The notes beneath the pieces were generated by a model, which was not told where the DNA came from, ran no database searches, and saw only the letters and a program-made list of their open reading frames with translations. A stretch of DNA of 64,000 nucleotides from Nothophaeocryptopus gaeumannii (Eukaryota; Ascomycota; Dothideomycetes; Mycosphaerellales; Mycosphaerellaceae): positions 2,232,001 to 2,296,000 of the forward strand of contig JASISA010000027.1 of the NCBI GenBank assembly GCA_031771865.1, read 5' to 3'. The position numbers were made by a program, and so were the translations under genes. Position 1 is the first letter of the stretch. Every line of letters starts with the position of its first letter. Below are positions 1 through 9,275 of the stretch, piece by piece.

Positions 1-2
1 AT

Positions 3-2228
3 CAGACTGCAAACAGCCACAACAATGTCGTGTCTCGGCAAGACTCCCCATTGAGCTACACCTCACCTGCGACAACGGGCTCGGACATGACTGCCAGCAA
101 GAAGACCTCTATCCCAGAGTCTTTGGAGGACACAGTCACTGGTCAAGCGGAACAACATGTTCCAATCCGTAAAAGAACAAGTCCGACACAGAGTCAGAAG
201 AAAAGGACCACGTCGAGCGGCGGAGGCTCCTTGCGATTCTTCGTCGTCAATGACCCGAAGCAGCTGAAGGACAAGGAGCAGATGAAGGAGAATCGAAGGC
301 ATGTCATGCATGATTACCTCGACAAGGAGCGAAAGAAGCCCAGCAGCACAGATGCACGAGTCACGGGCAACAAAAAGCGCAAGCGCCTGAATCTGCACCC
401 TCCTGGTACCTCGAACAATCCTGACGCTTCGAATACTATCTTCTCTACAAAATCGAAATCTCCACCCACGCGAGACGCAAGAAGCTCACAAGGCCCCAAT
501 CAAGAAGCCGAAGCAGTTTCTTTGGTCGAAATTGTACCCGCGTCAGACGAGCAACAAAGCAGAGCCAAGTCGAAGGTCAAGGTTGCGACCCAGAGTTTTA
601 GATTCGCAGATGATGAGGCGCCTTTGGTACGAGGAATCACTGGAGGTTTCAATAACTCGAGATACATGCGTGCTTCGCCAGAGCGCATACCTGGTCCAAG
701 CATATCTACTCCGAATTCATACATTGGATCCAATCTACAGCCATTTGGCACGTGGCCGGAACTGGAGAGCCCTATCCTCGATGTCGAAGAGCTGAAATGG
801 AGCTGCAGCCGGAAGTTTGGCAGCCAGGGAATCGCACAACACTGGGTGCCCACTCTGCTGAACGCGCGTCATGCATTCCTAAGTACGATTTGCATTTCCG
901 CTTCCCATGATGATATCATGAAACGAGGTCTCCAGGCGCCGCATGAGCGTTCTCTAACCGGATCGATAGAGCGCTGGAAAGTGAGATCCGAAGTACTCAC
1001 CATGATTAACCAGGCACTAGCGGACCCGCAGATGCAGACTACAGATGCTACGCTCGTGGCGGTCCTGCATGTCCTGAACAGCGAGATCATGGGATGTGAC
1101 GACAAGGTCATGATGATTCATCAGACTGGATTGCATGACCTGGTCCGGCAAAGAGGAGGCCTTGATAAGCTTGGAGTTGATGGACAACTGGCTTCGATCC
1201 TCACGATCACGATGTATATGATATCTGCCCTACGAGAAACCCCACCTCATGAGGATTTCGTCAGATACGCTCTTCAAAAACGAACCAAGCCGCCGAACGA
1301 TCACCGACAACTACCAGAATCGCCACTGTACTGCAGACTCTCCGGCTTTCTGACTGTGAAACGGGTGCTTTCAGAGCAAAGCCCGACACTTGAACTTCTG
1401 GAGACGATACGAAATCTCACGCATGCATTCGTTCGAGGCACGGGCTCATCTTTCGTGAGCCCGCTCACGCTTATCAACGCAAAAGCGAAGTGGGAGCAAG
1501 CTTCACAGAGCGTCTCATCCCTGCGAGACAAGATCTTCGCCCTTCCTACTGCAGAGGACCAGGCCGATTCCTTTAGCAGCATGAGCGAGAAGTATACCTT
1601 TGAAGGCCTTCGTCTCGCAGCAATCGTCTACGCACACGCCCTAGCATCCGAGATCCCCGTCTCGAAAGCCGCTTCAGAGCTCTCTGGCACCCTTAATTCA
1701 CAATCTCCACCCACGTTTTCGCATTCGGCCTTTCATAGCAGCTCACCCTCAGCTGCAGCAGAAGGCACAAGCTGGCATATCTTGATCAAATCCGCGCTCA
1801 TCCGCACAGACATCTCAGACTGCTGGGGTCATATGGCCGGTGTGCTGTTCTTCATCACCCTCATCGCAGGCGCTTGCGCGAACCCGGACAGCCCTTCGAA
1901 CAAACCGCGGCGCGAGCTCAGTCGCGAAGAAGAGGAAGGTCGGAAATGGCTGGCGGCTGTTGCAGTGAGATGCAGCATCGTGCTCAGCTTCGAGTATGGC
2001 GGGGCGATACTGGAGACATTGAAACGTTTGGTGGGGATTGAGCAGGCGCTTGTGAAGGCTGACGAAGATCGGGAGTCGGAGTGGTTGGGAAGAGAGGATG
2101 TTGTTTACGGGCCTGGGGTTGTTGAGCCGAGTGTGGGTGGTGTGGAAGGACACTACGGACCGGAGGAGGTGCCGTTTGTGCAGAGGACTTTGGCAGATTT
2201 TGCGCAGAATTTCAATTGGATGAGTTAG
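3..2228 (+). CDS. Fungal-specific transcription-factor-domain protein (Fungal_trans_2 type), 5' end uncertain
   Basis: The frame is open to the left edge of the window, so the gene may begin outside it or in an upstream exon; the first in-frame ATG is at 87. From that ATG the product is about 713 aa. The N-terminal third is low-complexity and basic, and carries a short motif (RFFVVNDPKQLKD, then ENRRHVMHDYLDKER) that I associate with a family of fungal proteins annotated as regulators without an intact zinc cluster. The rest is helical and resembles the Fungal_trans_2 (DUF3468) region, with a run of hydrophobic helices around residues 300-470 and a C-terminal helix pair near GHMAGVLFFITLIAG. 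No Zn2Cys6 cysteine set is visible. The role as a nuclear regulator is inferred from family resemblance only. Confidence 0.7.
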   Translation, partial: QTANSHNNVVSRQDSPLSYTSPATTGSDMTASKKTSIPESLEDTVTGQAEQHVPIRKRTSPTQSQKKRTTSSGGGSLRFFVVNDPKQLKDKEQMKENRRHVMHDYLDKERKKPSSTDARVTGNKKRKRLNLHPPGTSNNPDASNTIFSTKSKSPPTRDARSSQGPNQEAEAVSLVEIVPASDEQQSRAKSKVKVATQSFRFADDEAPLVRGITGGFNNSRYMRASPERIPGPSISTPNSYIGSNLQPFGTWPELESPILDVEELKWSCSRKFGSQGIAQHWVPTLLNARHAFLSTICISASHDDIMKRGLQAPHERSLTGSIERWKVRSEVLTMINQALADPQMQTTDATLVAVLHVLNSEIMGCDDKVMMIHQTGLHDLVRQRGGLDKLGVDGQLASILTITMYMISALRETPPHEDFVRYALQKRTKPPNDHRQLPESPLYCRLSGFLTVKRVLSEQSPTLELLETIRNLTHAFVRGTGSSFVSPLTLINAKAKWEQASQSVSSLRDKIFALPTAEDQADSFSSMSEKYTFEGLRLAAIVYAHALASEIPVSKAASELSGTLNSQSPPTFSHSAFHSSSPSAAAEGTSWHILIKSALIRTDISDCWGHMAGVLFFITLIAGACANPDSPSNKPRRELSREEEEGRKWLAAVAVRCSIVLSFEYGGAILETLKRLVGIEQALVKADEDRESEWLGREDVVYGPGVVEPSVGGVEGHYGPEEVPFVQRTLADFAQNFNWMS

Positions 2229-2550
2229 GGGAGTGTTATAAAGGTCATATGTTGTAACGATAGGGTGGTGTAGAAGGGCGCTCCTGCACCTTCACTTCCG
2301 AATGGAGACTCATCTCATGAACACGAAAAGTCTTTCCGTAGGCCAAAGACGTACCCGGCAGCGTCGACGATGGAGAGACATGGATGGAAGGGAGGATGCG
2401 CGACCGACAAATCAGCGTTCGCGGAGTCAGCTCCGGCCACGCTAGCGCACTTCACAAAGTGAATCTCAGTGTCCTTCAACCAACATCCTCTCCATTTCTC
2501 AAACATGCCTTGATTAAGTGATACCGCTGAGCGAGTGTCGCGACATCAAC

Positions 2551-3606
2551 ATGCTGGACCTGTCCCAAAACTCCGGGCCCAAGCCGCGCTGTCTGGTCCA
2601 CAACATCAAACTCTCAAATTTCCTTGACCACAATCAACCACCCACCAAGAAACGACCATTCTCGACAATCCTGGCCCAAACCTACACCCACACTCTTGAT
2701 ATTCTTCTTCCCGAACCAGCAGCCCAAAACTTTCAAGATGCCCTCTCAGCAAGATATGGACTCGGAACATTCTCATACGCCAAACTTCACCTAAAACTCC
2801 TCTCCATCATCACAGGACCCTTCTTCACAACCTATCTGAAATCCCCCGGCTCCAACGTCCTCCTCCTCTCATCCGGTCGCGCAGGAATAGAACATACTTT
2901 CTCCCTCCACGATGGCCTTCTCCGCTTAGAAATCGACAAAGCCACATTCGAGCGCGCCGGTCTTCCCGGACAACCTATCCCTTCTGAAGGCCGGAAACAT
3001 GTCAAGGCAAGGTATGCTGTGGAAGTGAATTTGAGAGAGCCGGGTATGGTTGCTGGGAAGAAAGGATTTGAGAGGATGAAGTGGGCTTTTGAGAATGTGG
3101 AAGGGTTGTGTGAGACGAAGACGTGGGTAATGGTGGATTTGAAGAATCTTACAAATGTTGTTGGGGAGGAAGGCAGTCCGATTAGGGAGTTTGCACCGAT
3201 TTTGAAGAACGTTGAGGCGGAGGTTGAGAGGATTGAAGGGGCGATTGTACCGAGTTGGCCAGGAGAAGGGTTGACTGGGGAGGATTATGAAGAGGCGGAA
3301 GAGATTCTAGAGTGGATTGGTTTGGCGATGATGGGGTCACCGAGAGTGAAGAAAGACGATAAAGTGGATTCTTATCTTTGTCGGTATCAGGTACCGACGA
3401 GCTCTGGAGAAACGAGAACGCAGGATCTGGTGAGGTTTCGGTGGCGAGTATTAGTGCCGGCGGCTTTTGCCCAGAAGTTGTTCATGGCTGCATTGAAATC
3501 GTCCGGGCAAGAGTGGCTTGCTATCAGTGGCTCGGGATTCAGTGGCGAGGCATATACCGTCCTCGTACATGACGGACACGCCGTGTCGTGGGAGTATAAG
3601 GACTGA
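2551..3606 (+). CDS. RPP40: Ribonuclease P/MRP subunit Rpp40
   Basis: This is a 351-aa intronless protein. The hallmark is the N-terminal stretch with PPTKKRPFSTILAQ followed by HTLDILLPEP, which matches the start of fungal Rpp40 (Pfam Ribonuc_P_40) proteins. The remainder fits the family: a FSYAKLHLKLLS segment, a central acidic region, and a C-terminal beta-rich part ending near SWEYKD. Rpp40 is a protein subunit of the nuclear RNase P and MRP ribonucleoproteins that process tRNA and rRNA precursors. I chose the ATG at 2551 because the open frame upstream has only a GTG, and because family members begin a few residues before this point. The gene is tail to tail with the minus-strand regulator ending at 3855. 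Confidence 0.85.
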   Translation: MLDLSQNSGPKPRCLVHNIKLSNFLDHNQPPTKKRPFSTILAQTYTHTLDILLPEPAAQNFQDALSARYGLGTFSYAKLHLKLLSIITGPFFTTYLKSPGSNVLLLSSGRAGIEHTFSLHDGLLRLEIDKATFERAGLPGQPIPSEGRKHVKARYAVEVNLREPGMVAGKKGFERMKWAFENVEGLCETKTWVMVDLKNLTNVVGEEGSPIREFAPILKNVEAEVERIEGAIVPSWPGEGLTGEDYEEAEEILEWIGLAMMGSPRVKKDDKVDSYLCRYQVPTSSGETRTQDLVRFRWRVLVPAAFAQKLFMAALKSSGQEWLAISGSGFSGEAYTVLVHDGHAVSWEYKD

Positions 3607-3854
3607 AATTTGAAGGTACCAAGCAGAGGCACATTACGCTAGCAGAATGCGCGTTGGACTATGATGCAAGAGGAGACTACTTGCATCAAACCAAGATCAC
3701 ACCTCAATTCACAGGAACCAACAGGCTGGCGTCCCTCTCTGGACCAGCATCAAAGCATCAACTTTTCGTCGGTGCGCAAGCCAAGAACATATACAAACGG
3801 CCGCTTCGTAAAGTCGCACGACGCTGGGACATGCACCCTTCTCGGACACCTGCG

Positions 3855-6309
3855 CTACCAGAAGCTGTTCATCGTATCAGGGTTAAAATCAAACAGCCCG
3901 TTAAGCCCATCCTGCGGATTATCCAGGAAGAAGCCTTGCATCACTTGATCAATATCGATATTGCCGGCAGCCTCAAGCTGATCATTCCAAAGCATGGGCG
4001 CCGTAAACGCAGTAGAAATATCGAGGTTGCCGTAAAGCCAGTCCGAGGGTGGGGGAGACGTGAGGCCCATCCCGTTAGCCATATTGGGGCGGGACGTGTT
4101 GGCCGCGCTTCCTGGTATGCCGGTTTGGGCTGCGACCTGAACAAGATTTTGAGATGGCGATAATTGCGGACCGTCGTCTGCGGCAACATCGCGTTGTCTT
4201 TGGCTCCGCGTCTCTGGCTTTTGTCGGCCGTCTTGTGTTCGAAGGTCGAGTATCCGTCGGACGGTGGTGGTTGAGAGATCGTCTAGCACTTCCCGGCATC
4301 GCTTGGCCTCGGACCAGTGTTCACCCATCGCACTCAGAATACTCGACGCAATCTTGAGCTGCATGATGAGAACTTCCGGTCGTGTCTGTTTCGCCACTCC
4401 AGGCAGGGCCCAGACGCAATAGAGAAGCGTGAGCGCGGTGAGAAATGCTGAGTGTACTGCCATCCAGGTGTACAAAAGTTCGTCTTTGCGATGCAGAGAA
4501 TCGTAAAGAGTCAGTGTCTGAACCGCACTCTGCAGACACGCTCTTAAAGATGCCTCCGTCGGCTTGGGAATGGCAGGGGTAGGCCGCAGCAAGGCCATGC
4601 GCATGTCGTGAAAGCGAATCTCACACATGGCCGTCATGGTATCATCTCCTCTCGGGATCTCCTTCTGCCATTCTTGTAATCTTTCGAGCATGCTTTCTTG
4701 CCAGGCCTGTATGTCCGGGATGTTAGGGTAGGTATAAGGAGGGAGCTCTTTCGAGACGCTGTGCAGAATGTATTTGATTTCGGAGTTCAGCTTCGCTATT
4801 CTGAACAGATGGATGGCGTGTGTGATCTCCGTGGGAGAATCGCTAGGTTGTCGAGCCGTTGGCTCGGGCATTGTTAGTTCAAAGTCACTCACATCCAGAG
4901 GAAGCTGCGGGAAGAGTTCAGCGCGGCGCAAGAAGAGGTCAGGAGGTGACTTACTCTCAAGTCGCAGCCTTCATCTCGCAGCCCGATCGGTCTTCCCATG
5001 ATCGTCGCCAATGTACGATCAAATTTATAGATCACCCAGAATGCGCGAGTGCGCAGTTCTTGCTCAAGTGGGGACACTAAAGCTCCAGACTTGATATCTC
5101 TTTGCAGACCTAGATCAAGCACCGCCGCTAGGCACTGGTAGCTAATATGCCACGCATTGAAGCCAAGAGATGGACTATGGATGGCGTACACCTGCAACAG
5201 CAGCAGACACTGGACTCCCTGAACCGAGTCTTGCGTCGAGAACTTATCGAACTGAGCCATTGCGCGCTGGCAAAAGCCTTCACCAGCGAACGGGGTCCGA
5301 TACTTCCGGGACATTATGGTTGCAGCGATAGCCATAACCATGTTGACCTGGAATATCGCGACGGGCGACGGCGACGGCATCAGATACACCTCCTCAATCC
5401 GCTGCTCGTGAGTGGGTCGATGCAGAAATGGATATTGCCTGTGCGACGTCTCAAAGTACACGATCGAAAGCTGTAACGCGTGCTCTCTGGATGGCGACGC
5501 AATCGGAAGCGGCCGCCCAAACAAGTCCTTAGCAAGCTCCGTCGACAGGGCACTGGGCTGATTGTCGGTCTGCAAAGACTGCTGATGTCCATGTCGGTTG
5601 ACGGCTGCAAGAACAAGTCTAGCAAAGAAAAAGCCACTGGAAGGGCCGATATACTTTGCATCAACACCGGGAGAAACAGCTACCATGCCAATCTCATGAG
5701 AAACTCTTTGCTGCGTGCGGGACAGAGGAGCTGAGGCACGCTGTCCATTATCGTTCATATCGGGCGAGGTCGGATCATGCTGCGAGCCAGGAATGTTCTG
5801 TAGAGGATCATACTGGCTGTCCTCGTCCTCCGCATCGACCGGCGGACCTCCAACCAGAGCAGGAGCTGCATTCAAGTCGACGTCAGGACACCGAGTACGC
5901 AAGGTAGACTCTAGCCATCGGACACGATTTTGGAGACTGGAAATGTAACTGCGCCAGTCGTCAACGATGCTTCTCTAGGGTTTGCACGATCTAGCACGTT
6001 GGCTTACTTTCGAGCCGAGATTCCGCTCTCTGTCAGGTTACCGCCGCCATCAACACATTGAACTCCTGCTTTGCGGCAAGCACCGCAACACGGCATCGAG
6101 CCGTCACACTGCGGGACATATAAACACAGGCATCCTCGCTGGAAAGTGGGGAACTGCTCACCCTGATCTTGCGTTTCTGCAGGCCATATCAGCCGGGACG
6201 TTCTCAGTGGGAGTGGAGGAATGCTTGCCTGACATCTTGCGCAGGCGGCACGCACGCGAGCCGCCTTGCGTGGACGGGTATTGTCCGTGTCCTGCTGCTC
6301 TTCGGGCAT
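3855..6309 (-). CDS. Zn2Cys6 transcription factor with fungal middle homology region
   Basis: The model has five coding exons (6309-6229, 6176-6162, 6108-6008, 5948-4955, 4904-3855) and gives 746 aa. Joined, the first three form a canonical C-x2-C-x6-C-x6-C-x2-C-x6-C cluster with ligands C23, C26, C33, C40, C43 and C50. Exon 2 is only 15 nt and codes for KRKIR between the second and third cysteines. Intron 1 uses a GC donor (CAG|GCAAGC) because no GT donor keeps the frame open. A linker/coiled-coil start (YISSLQNRVRWLEST) follows. The middle homology region has ELRTRAFWVIYKFDRTLA and GRPIGLRDEGCDL, and the C terminus is acidic and ends DTMNSFW. The gene is divergent from the Dabb gene (270 bp apart) and close to SDR and MFS genes, so it may regulate them; this is inference. 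Confidence 0.85.
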
Positions 6310-6579
6310 TGCGATGTTGTGTCCAACGTCGGATCACGATTCAGACACGGAGGGTGCCTTCATCTTGAGGGATGAGTTGAAAGGTGCGGAAAAGCCGTCT
6401 TATAGCAAGCTTTCTCAGCCAGGGTCTGTACCGCGCTGCGAAAGTCGCCGGATGATTCCGCCTCACCCTCGGATGTGCCGATGGTCCATACCAGAAACAT
6501 GTCCCGGCGTACCACATGTCGACAAGTCGCTTTTGCGAAAGATCGATCGTTCGTTGCGCACCCATTCAGACTTTCAACG
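6310..6579. promoter_or_regulatory. Divergent intergenic region between Zn2Cys6 regulator and Dabb gene
   Basis: These 270 bp separate the start codons of the minus-strand regulator and the plus-strand Dabb gene. A region this short must hold both promoters. It contains CGG and CCG triplets of the kind bound by Zn2Cys6 proteins, but I could not single out a convincing paired site. The function is inferred from position. Confidence 0.4.
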
Positions 6580-7086
6580 ATGACGACCGTCATACACGTC
6601 GGTAGGTTCATTTCGTCAACGCCAAAGTGAAGGCTGAGAACATGTGCTGACGACATGTTCAGTATTCTTCAAGTTCAAGCCAGATGTTTCCGCTGCTTGG
6701 AAAGCGAAGTTTGTGAGCGAGCTGAAGCAGCTGAAACGGTTATCTTGCGTCAAAGATGGCCGTCTTTGGGTTGGAGGGCCGTCGATAACAGATCCGATCG
6801 AGCGAAGTAAGGGCTTTGAGTTTGCACTCGTGAGCTTTCACCAAAATCGAGCGGCGCTGGACGAATACCAAGCGAGTTCTGAGCATCACCAGTATGTGTG
6901 GCCATAAATCTTAACGCCTGGGGATGTGCTAAGAGATCGAAAAGTGTCACTCAGACCTACATGTTTCCGTACAAGGAAGACCTTTGTCGGTTCGACTTCG
7001 AAGTTGCTGAGGAGGATGAACACATGTGCGAGTTCTCGACTTCGCCGACTGGCCTTTGGGGCAGATTGTTCGGTTCGATGAGATGA
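6580..7086 (+). CDS. Stress-responsive alpha/beta-barrel (Dabb) domain protein
   Basis: Three exons (6580-6601, 6663-6891, 6945-7086) give 130 aa. The Dabb fold is recognised from the N-terminal strand IHVVFFKFKPD, the helix AAWKAKFVSELKQLKRL, a central strand with KGFEFALVSF, and a C-terminal segment with TYMFPYKEDLCRFDFEV. Dabb proteins are small dimeric ferredoxin-like-fold proteins; some act in stress response and others are cyclases or decarboxylases in secondary or aromatic metabolism, so the substrate cannot be told here. The second intron ends at an AAG acceptor, chosen because it restores the HVTQTYMFPY reading; the nearer CAG gives the wrong frame. Its neighbours are a regulator, an SDR and a permease. 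Confidence 0.8.
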
Positions 7087-7531
7087 GTGTGGCCCAGTAG
7101 GTATTTGGTAGGTAAGGCTACCTTATGTCTCTGCCCGCCCAGTGAACGCGATGTGGGCAAGGCCAGAAGCAGCGCTCCGGACGAATATTCATGGCCGTGC
7201 TCCTGGATGGCGCGTCATTAGATATAGAGACGAACACAGATACGAGAATAAAGCTGCGCAGTCATTCTGAGCTTACATGTTGCATTTGAGTGGCTTTAAT
7301 GATGATGGTAGAAGTAAAGAAGGAGTGTTTCTTCGCGTCGCGAACGCGCTTGCCCACGCCACGCCAAGACCCGGGCCCCTCTTCCCTCACCCTCACTCTC
7401 ACCCTCACACTCACGCTCTTGACCTTCTCTTGCACCACCGGTGATCTTGCATCTTTCACGCCAGCTACTCTGTCTCTTTAAGAGAAGTCGACAGTCGAGC
7501 CGGGCATCAGAGCACAAGCCGGTACTCATTC
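7087..7531. other. Intergenic, convergent 3' ends with CTCACC-like microsatellite
   Basis: This stretch lies between the ends of the Dabb gene (+) and the SDR gene (-). The open frames across it are produced by a pyrimidine-rich repeat at 7384-7419 and look like low complexity. I see no gene. Confidence 0.5.
7384..7419. repeat. CTCACC/CTCACT imperfect microsatellite
   Basis: About 36 bp of imperfect hexamer repeats (CTCACC, CTCACT, CTCACA). The Arg-Val-rich and Thr-Leu-rich translations in this stretch come from the repeat and are not treated as genes. Confidence 0.8.
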
Positions 7532-8341
7532 CTACGCCCTGCCAGTCGACGACGTGATGCCTCCGTCTACCACGATTTCCTGCCCAGTCACATAACGCGC
7601 CTCATCTGACACCAGAAAGAGCACCGCGTGTGCAACATCCCATGCGTCTCCCGTCTTACCCATGGGCACCTGGCCATCCCGCTTCCTCATATACTCCTCA
7701 GCTTCACCATTGACTGCCTACCGGCTCACCAACGCGTCCGTGTAGGGTGTGTGCATCAATCCGGGAATGACTGTGTTGAGACGAACTCCTCGGTCCGCAT
7801 ATATCACCGCAGTCGTCTTCATCAGCTGCATGATCGCTGCTTTGGTCGCCGAGTATCCGATCTGAGGCTTGCCGATATATCGAAGACCTGCTATGCTCGC
7901 AACGCTGACTACTGATCCGGATCCCTGCTTTTCCATGATCGGCAGAACGTGGTGGCAGGCGAGGTAGACGCTCTTCAGATTGAGGTCCACCTGAGCGTCC
8001 CAGGTCTCTTCTGACATCGTGGCTGGACATCCAGGCTGGGATTGTCCAACGTTGCAAATGAGGATATCGATACGGCCATGCTGGGACACGCACTCTTCAA
8101 TGAGAGCTTTGACCGACTCTGAATTCGTGGCGTCGGTTTGTCTGATATCGCAAGTTCCCCCTTCCTTTTCGATGCGCTCCTTCGTGATGGTCGCAGAGGC
8201 CAGGCTTCGATTGCCGCCAAACACTTTCGCACCTTGTCGGGCGAGGCAGACCGCGATCGCGCTGCCGATTCCCCATCCTTGTGGTCCAGTCTGTCCAATG
8301 CCAACGACGAGGGCAACCTTACCATGGAGGTCGAACATCAT
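7532..8341 (-). pseudogene. Short-chain dehydrogenase/reductase interrupted by one in-frame TAG
   Basis: The frame starts at ATG 8341 and has the classical SDR order: a glycine-rich nucleotide site (VVGIGQTGPQGWGIGSA), the NVG strand, an active-site Asn (DLNLKSVYLACHH), a catalytic Ser region (SVVSVASIAG) and the YxxxK pair (GYSATKAAIM), then RLNTVIPGLMHTP. After 207 codons there is a TAG at 7720-7718. The same frame continues for 61 more codons and encodes exactly the missing SDR C terminus (QVPMGKTGDAWDVA, LVSDEARYVTGQEIVVDGG) up to the stop at 7534-7532. The uninterrupted length would be about 269 residues, normal for the family. A 36-nt intron with a GAG acceptor would remove the stop but is implausibly short. 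I therefore call a nonsense allele or recent pseudogene. The substrate is unknown. Confidence 0.75.
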
Positions 8342-9275
8342 ACAAGTACGTTGGCAAGCAAAGCTTCGACGACGAATAGACTTGCACAGTCACGAACAGA
8401 AAAATGCGCACCATCACGAGTGCAAACCCCAACGTTTGCCGCGTCGGCTGCCTCGAGAAAGGATGCCGGGGTCAAAAGAATCATATGCGGAATACCCGCT
8501 GTCATCTTCTTAAGCCTCGCGGAACTCCGAACGTGGCTTCTCTCGCCTAGCGATCAGCAATCATGGGCTCGCGTCGTCAACATGGTGGCAGAAAACGTCC
8601 AATACGACGATCGGTCAAAAGCCAAGTGTGGGACGAAGCCTTTCTAGATCGACGAAATCCTCGTTGATGGAGGAGTCCACTGGCATATGAAAGGCTAATA
8701 CGAGGTAGTGAAAGTGCAGTCTGGCGTGTAAGACGGTCTTCGTTCTCCACACGTACTTGCTTTGACAGCCGCCCGCCTTGTGATATGACCGCTCGACCGC
8801 CTGTTCTTGGTCGGCTCTAATGCCGATATCTATTGCCCCGACAGCGAGGGAACAAACTGTGGCTTGTCCTGCTGACGTCCCATTCAGATTTGAATGAAGT
8901 GTACTTGCCCTCAATCAGTTCTCCCTATCCACACGACACAAACTTGCTCGTAGATAAGCACATTGGCGATGGCGAAGCTCTGTTAGCCTTCGCGGAGATT
9001 CCGTTCGGCTTACCGAGCGCTGCACTTCAACAACTCTTGCCCTATGATCTGAAGTGTACATCCCCGCATGCCATTTAGGCGCACATAGTTTGTGGAGTCT
9101 CCAGATGGATCTGCTTGCGTGTCTAACCAAGGCAGGACCAGCAAGCCGATCTTGTGATCCAGCCATGCCACTGTTCCCGCAAGACATATGAGGAAGCTTT
9201 CGAGCCAAGTTCGTTAGCACCCACAGTCGTAGCATCTTATCGGTCTCGGCTGTGTCGTCAATAGCATACGCAACA
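8342..9275. other. Divergent intergenic region (SDR and MFS promoters)
   Basis: These 934 bp lie between the starts of the SDR (-) and the permease (+). Short open frames occur, but none resembles a known protein or has convincing splice-linked partners. The stretch probably holds the promoters of both genes. Confidence 0.4.

Noticed and set aside
7262..7529. Arg-Val-rich and Thr-Leu-rich small frames
   Set aside because: They are translations of the CTCACC microsatellite.
7694..7729. A 36-nt intron that would remove the TAG in the SDR gene
   Set aside because: It is too short for a fungal intron, has a GAG acceptor and no branch sequence; a nonsense change is simpler.
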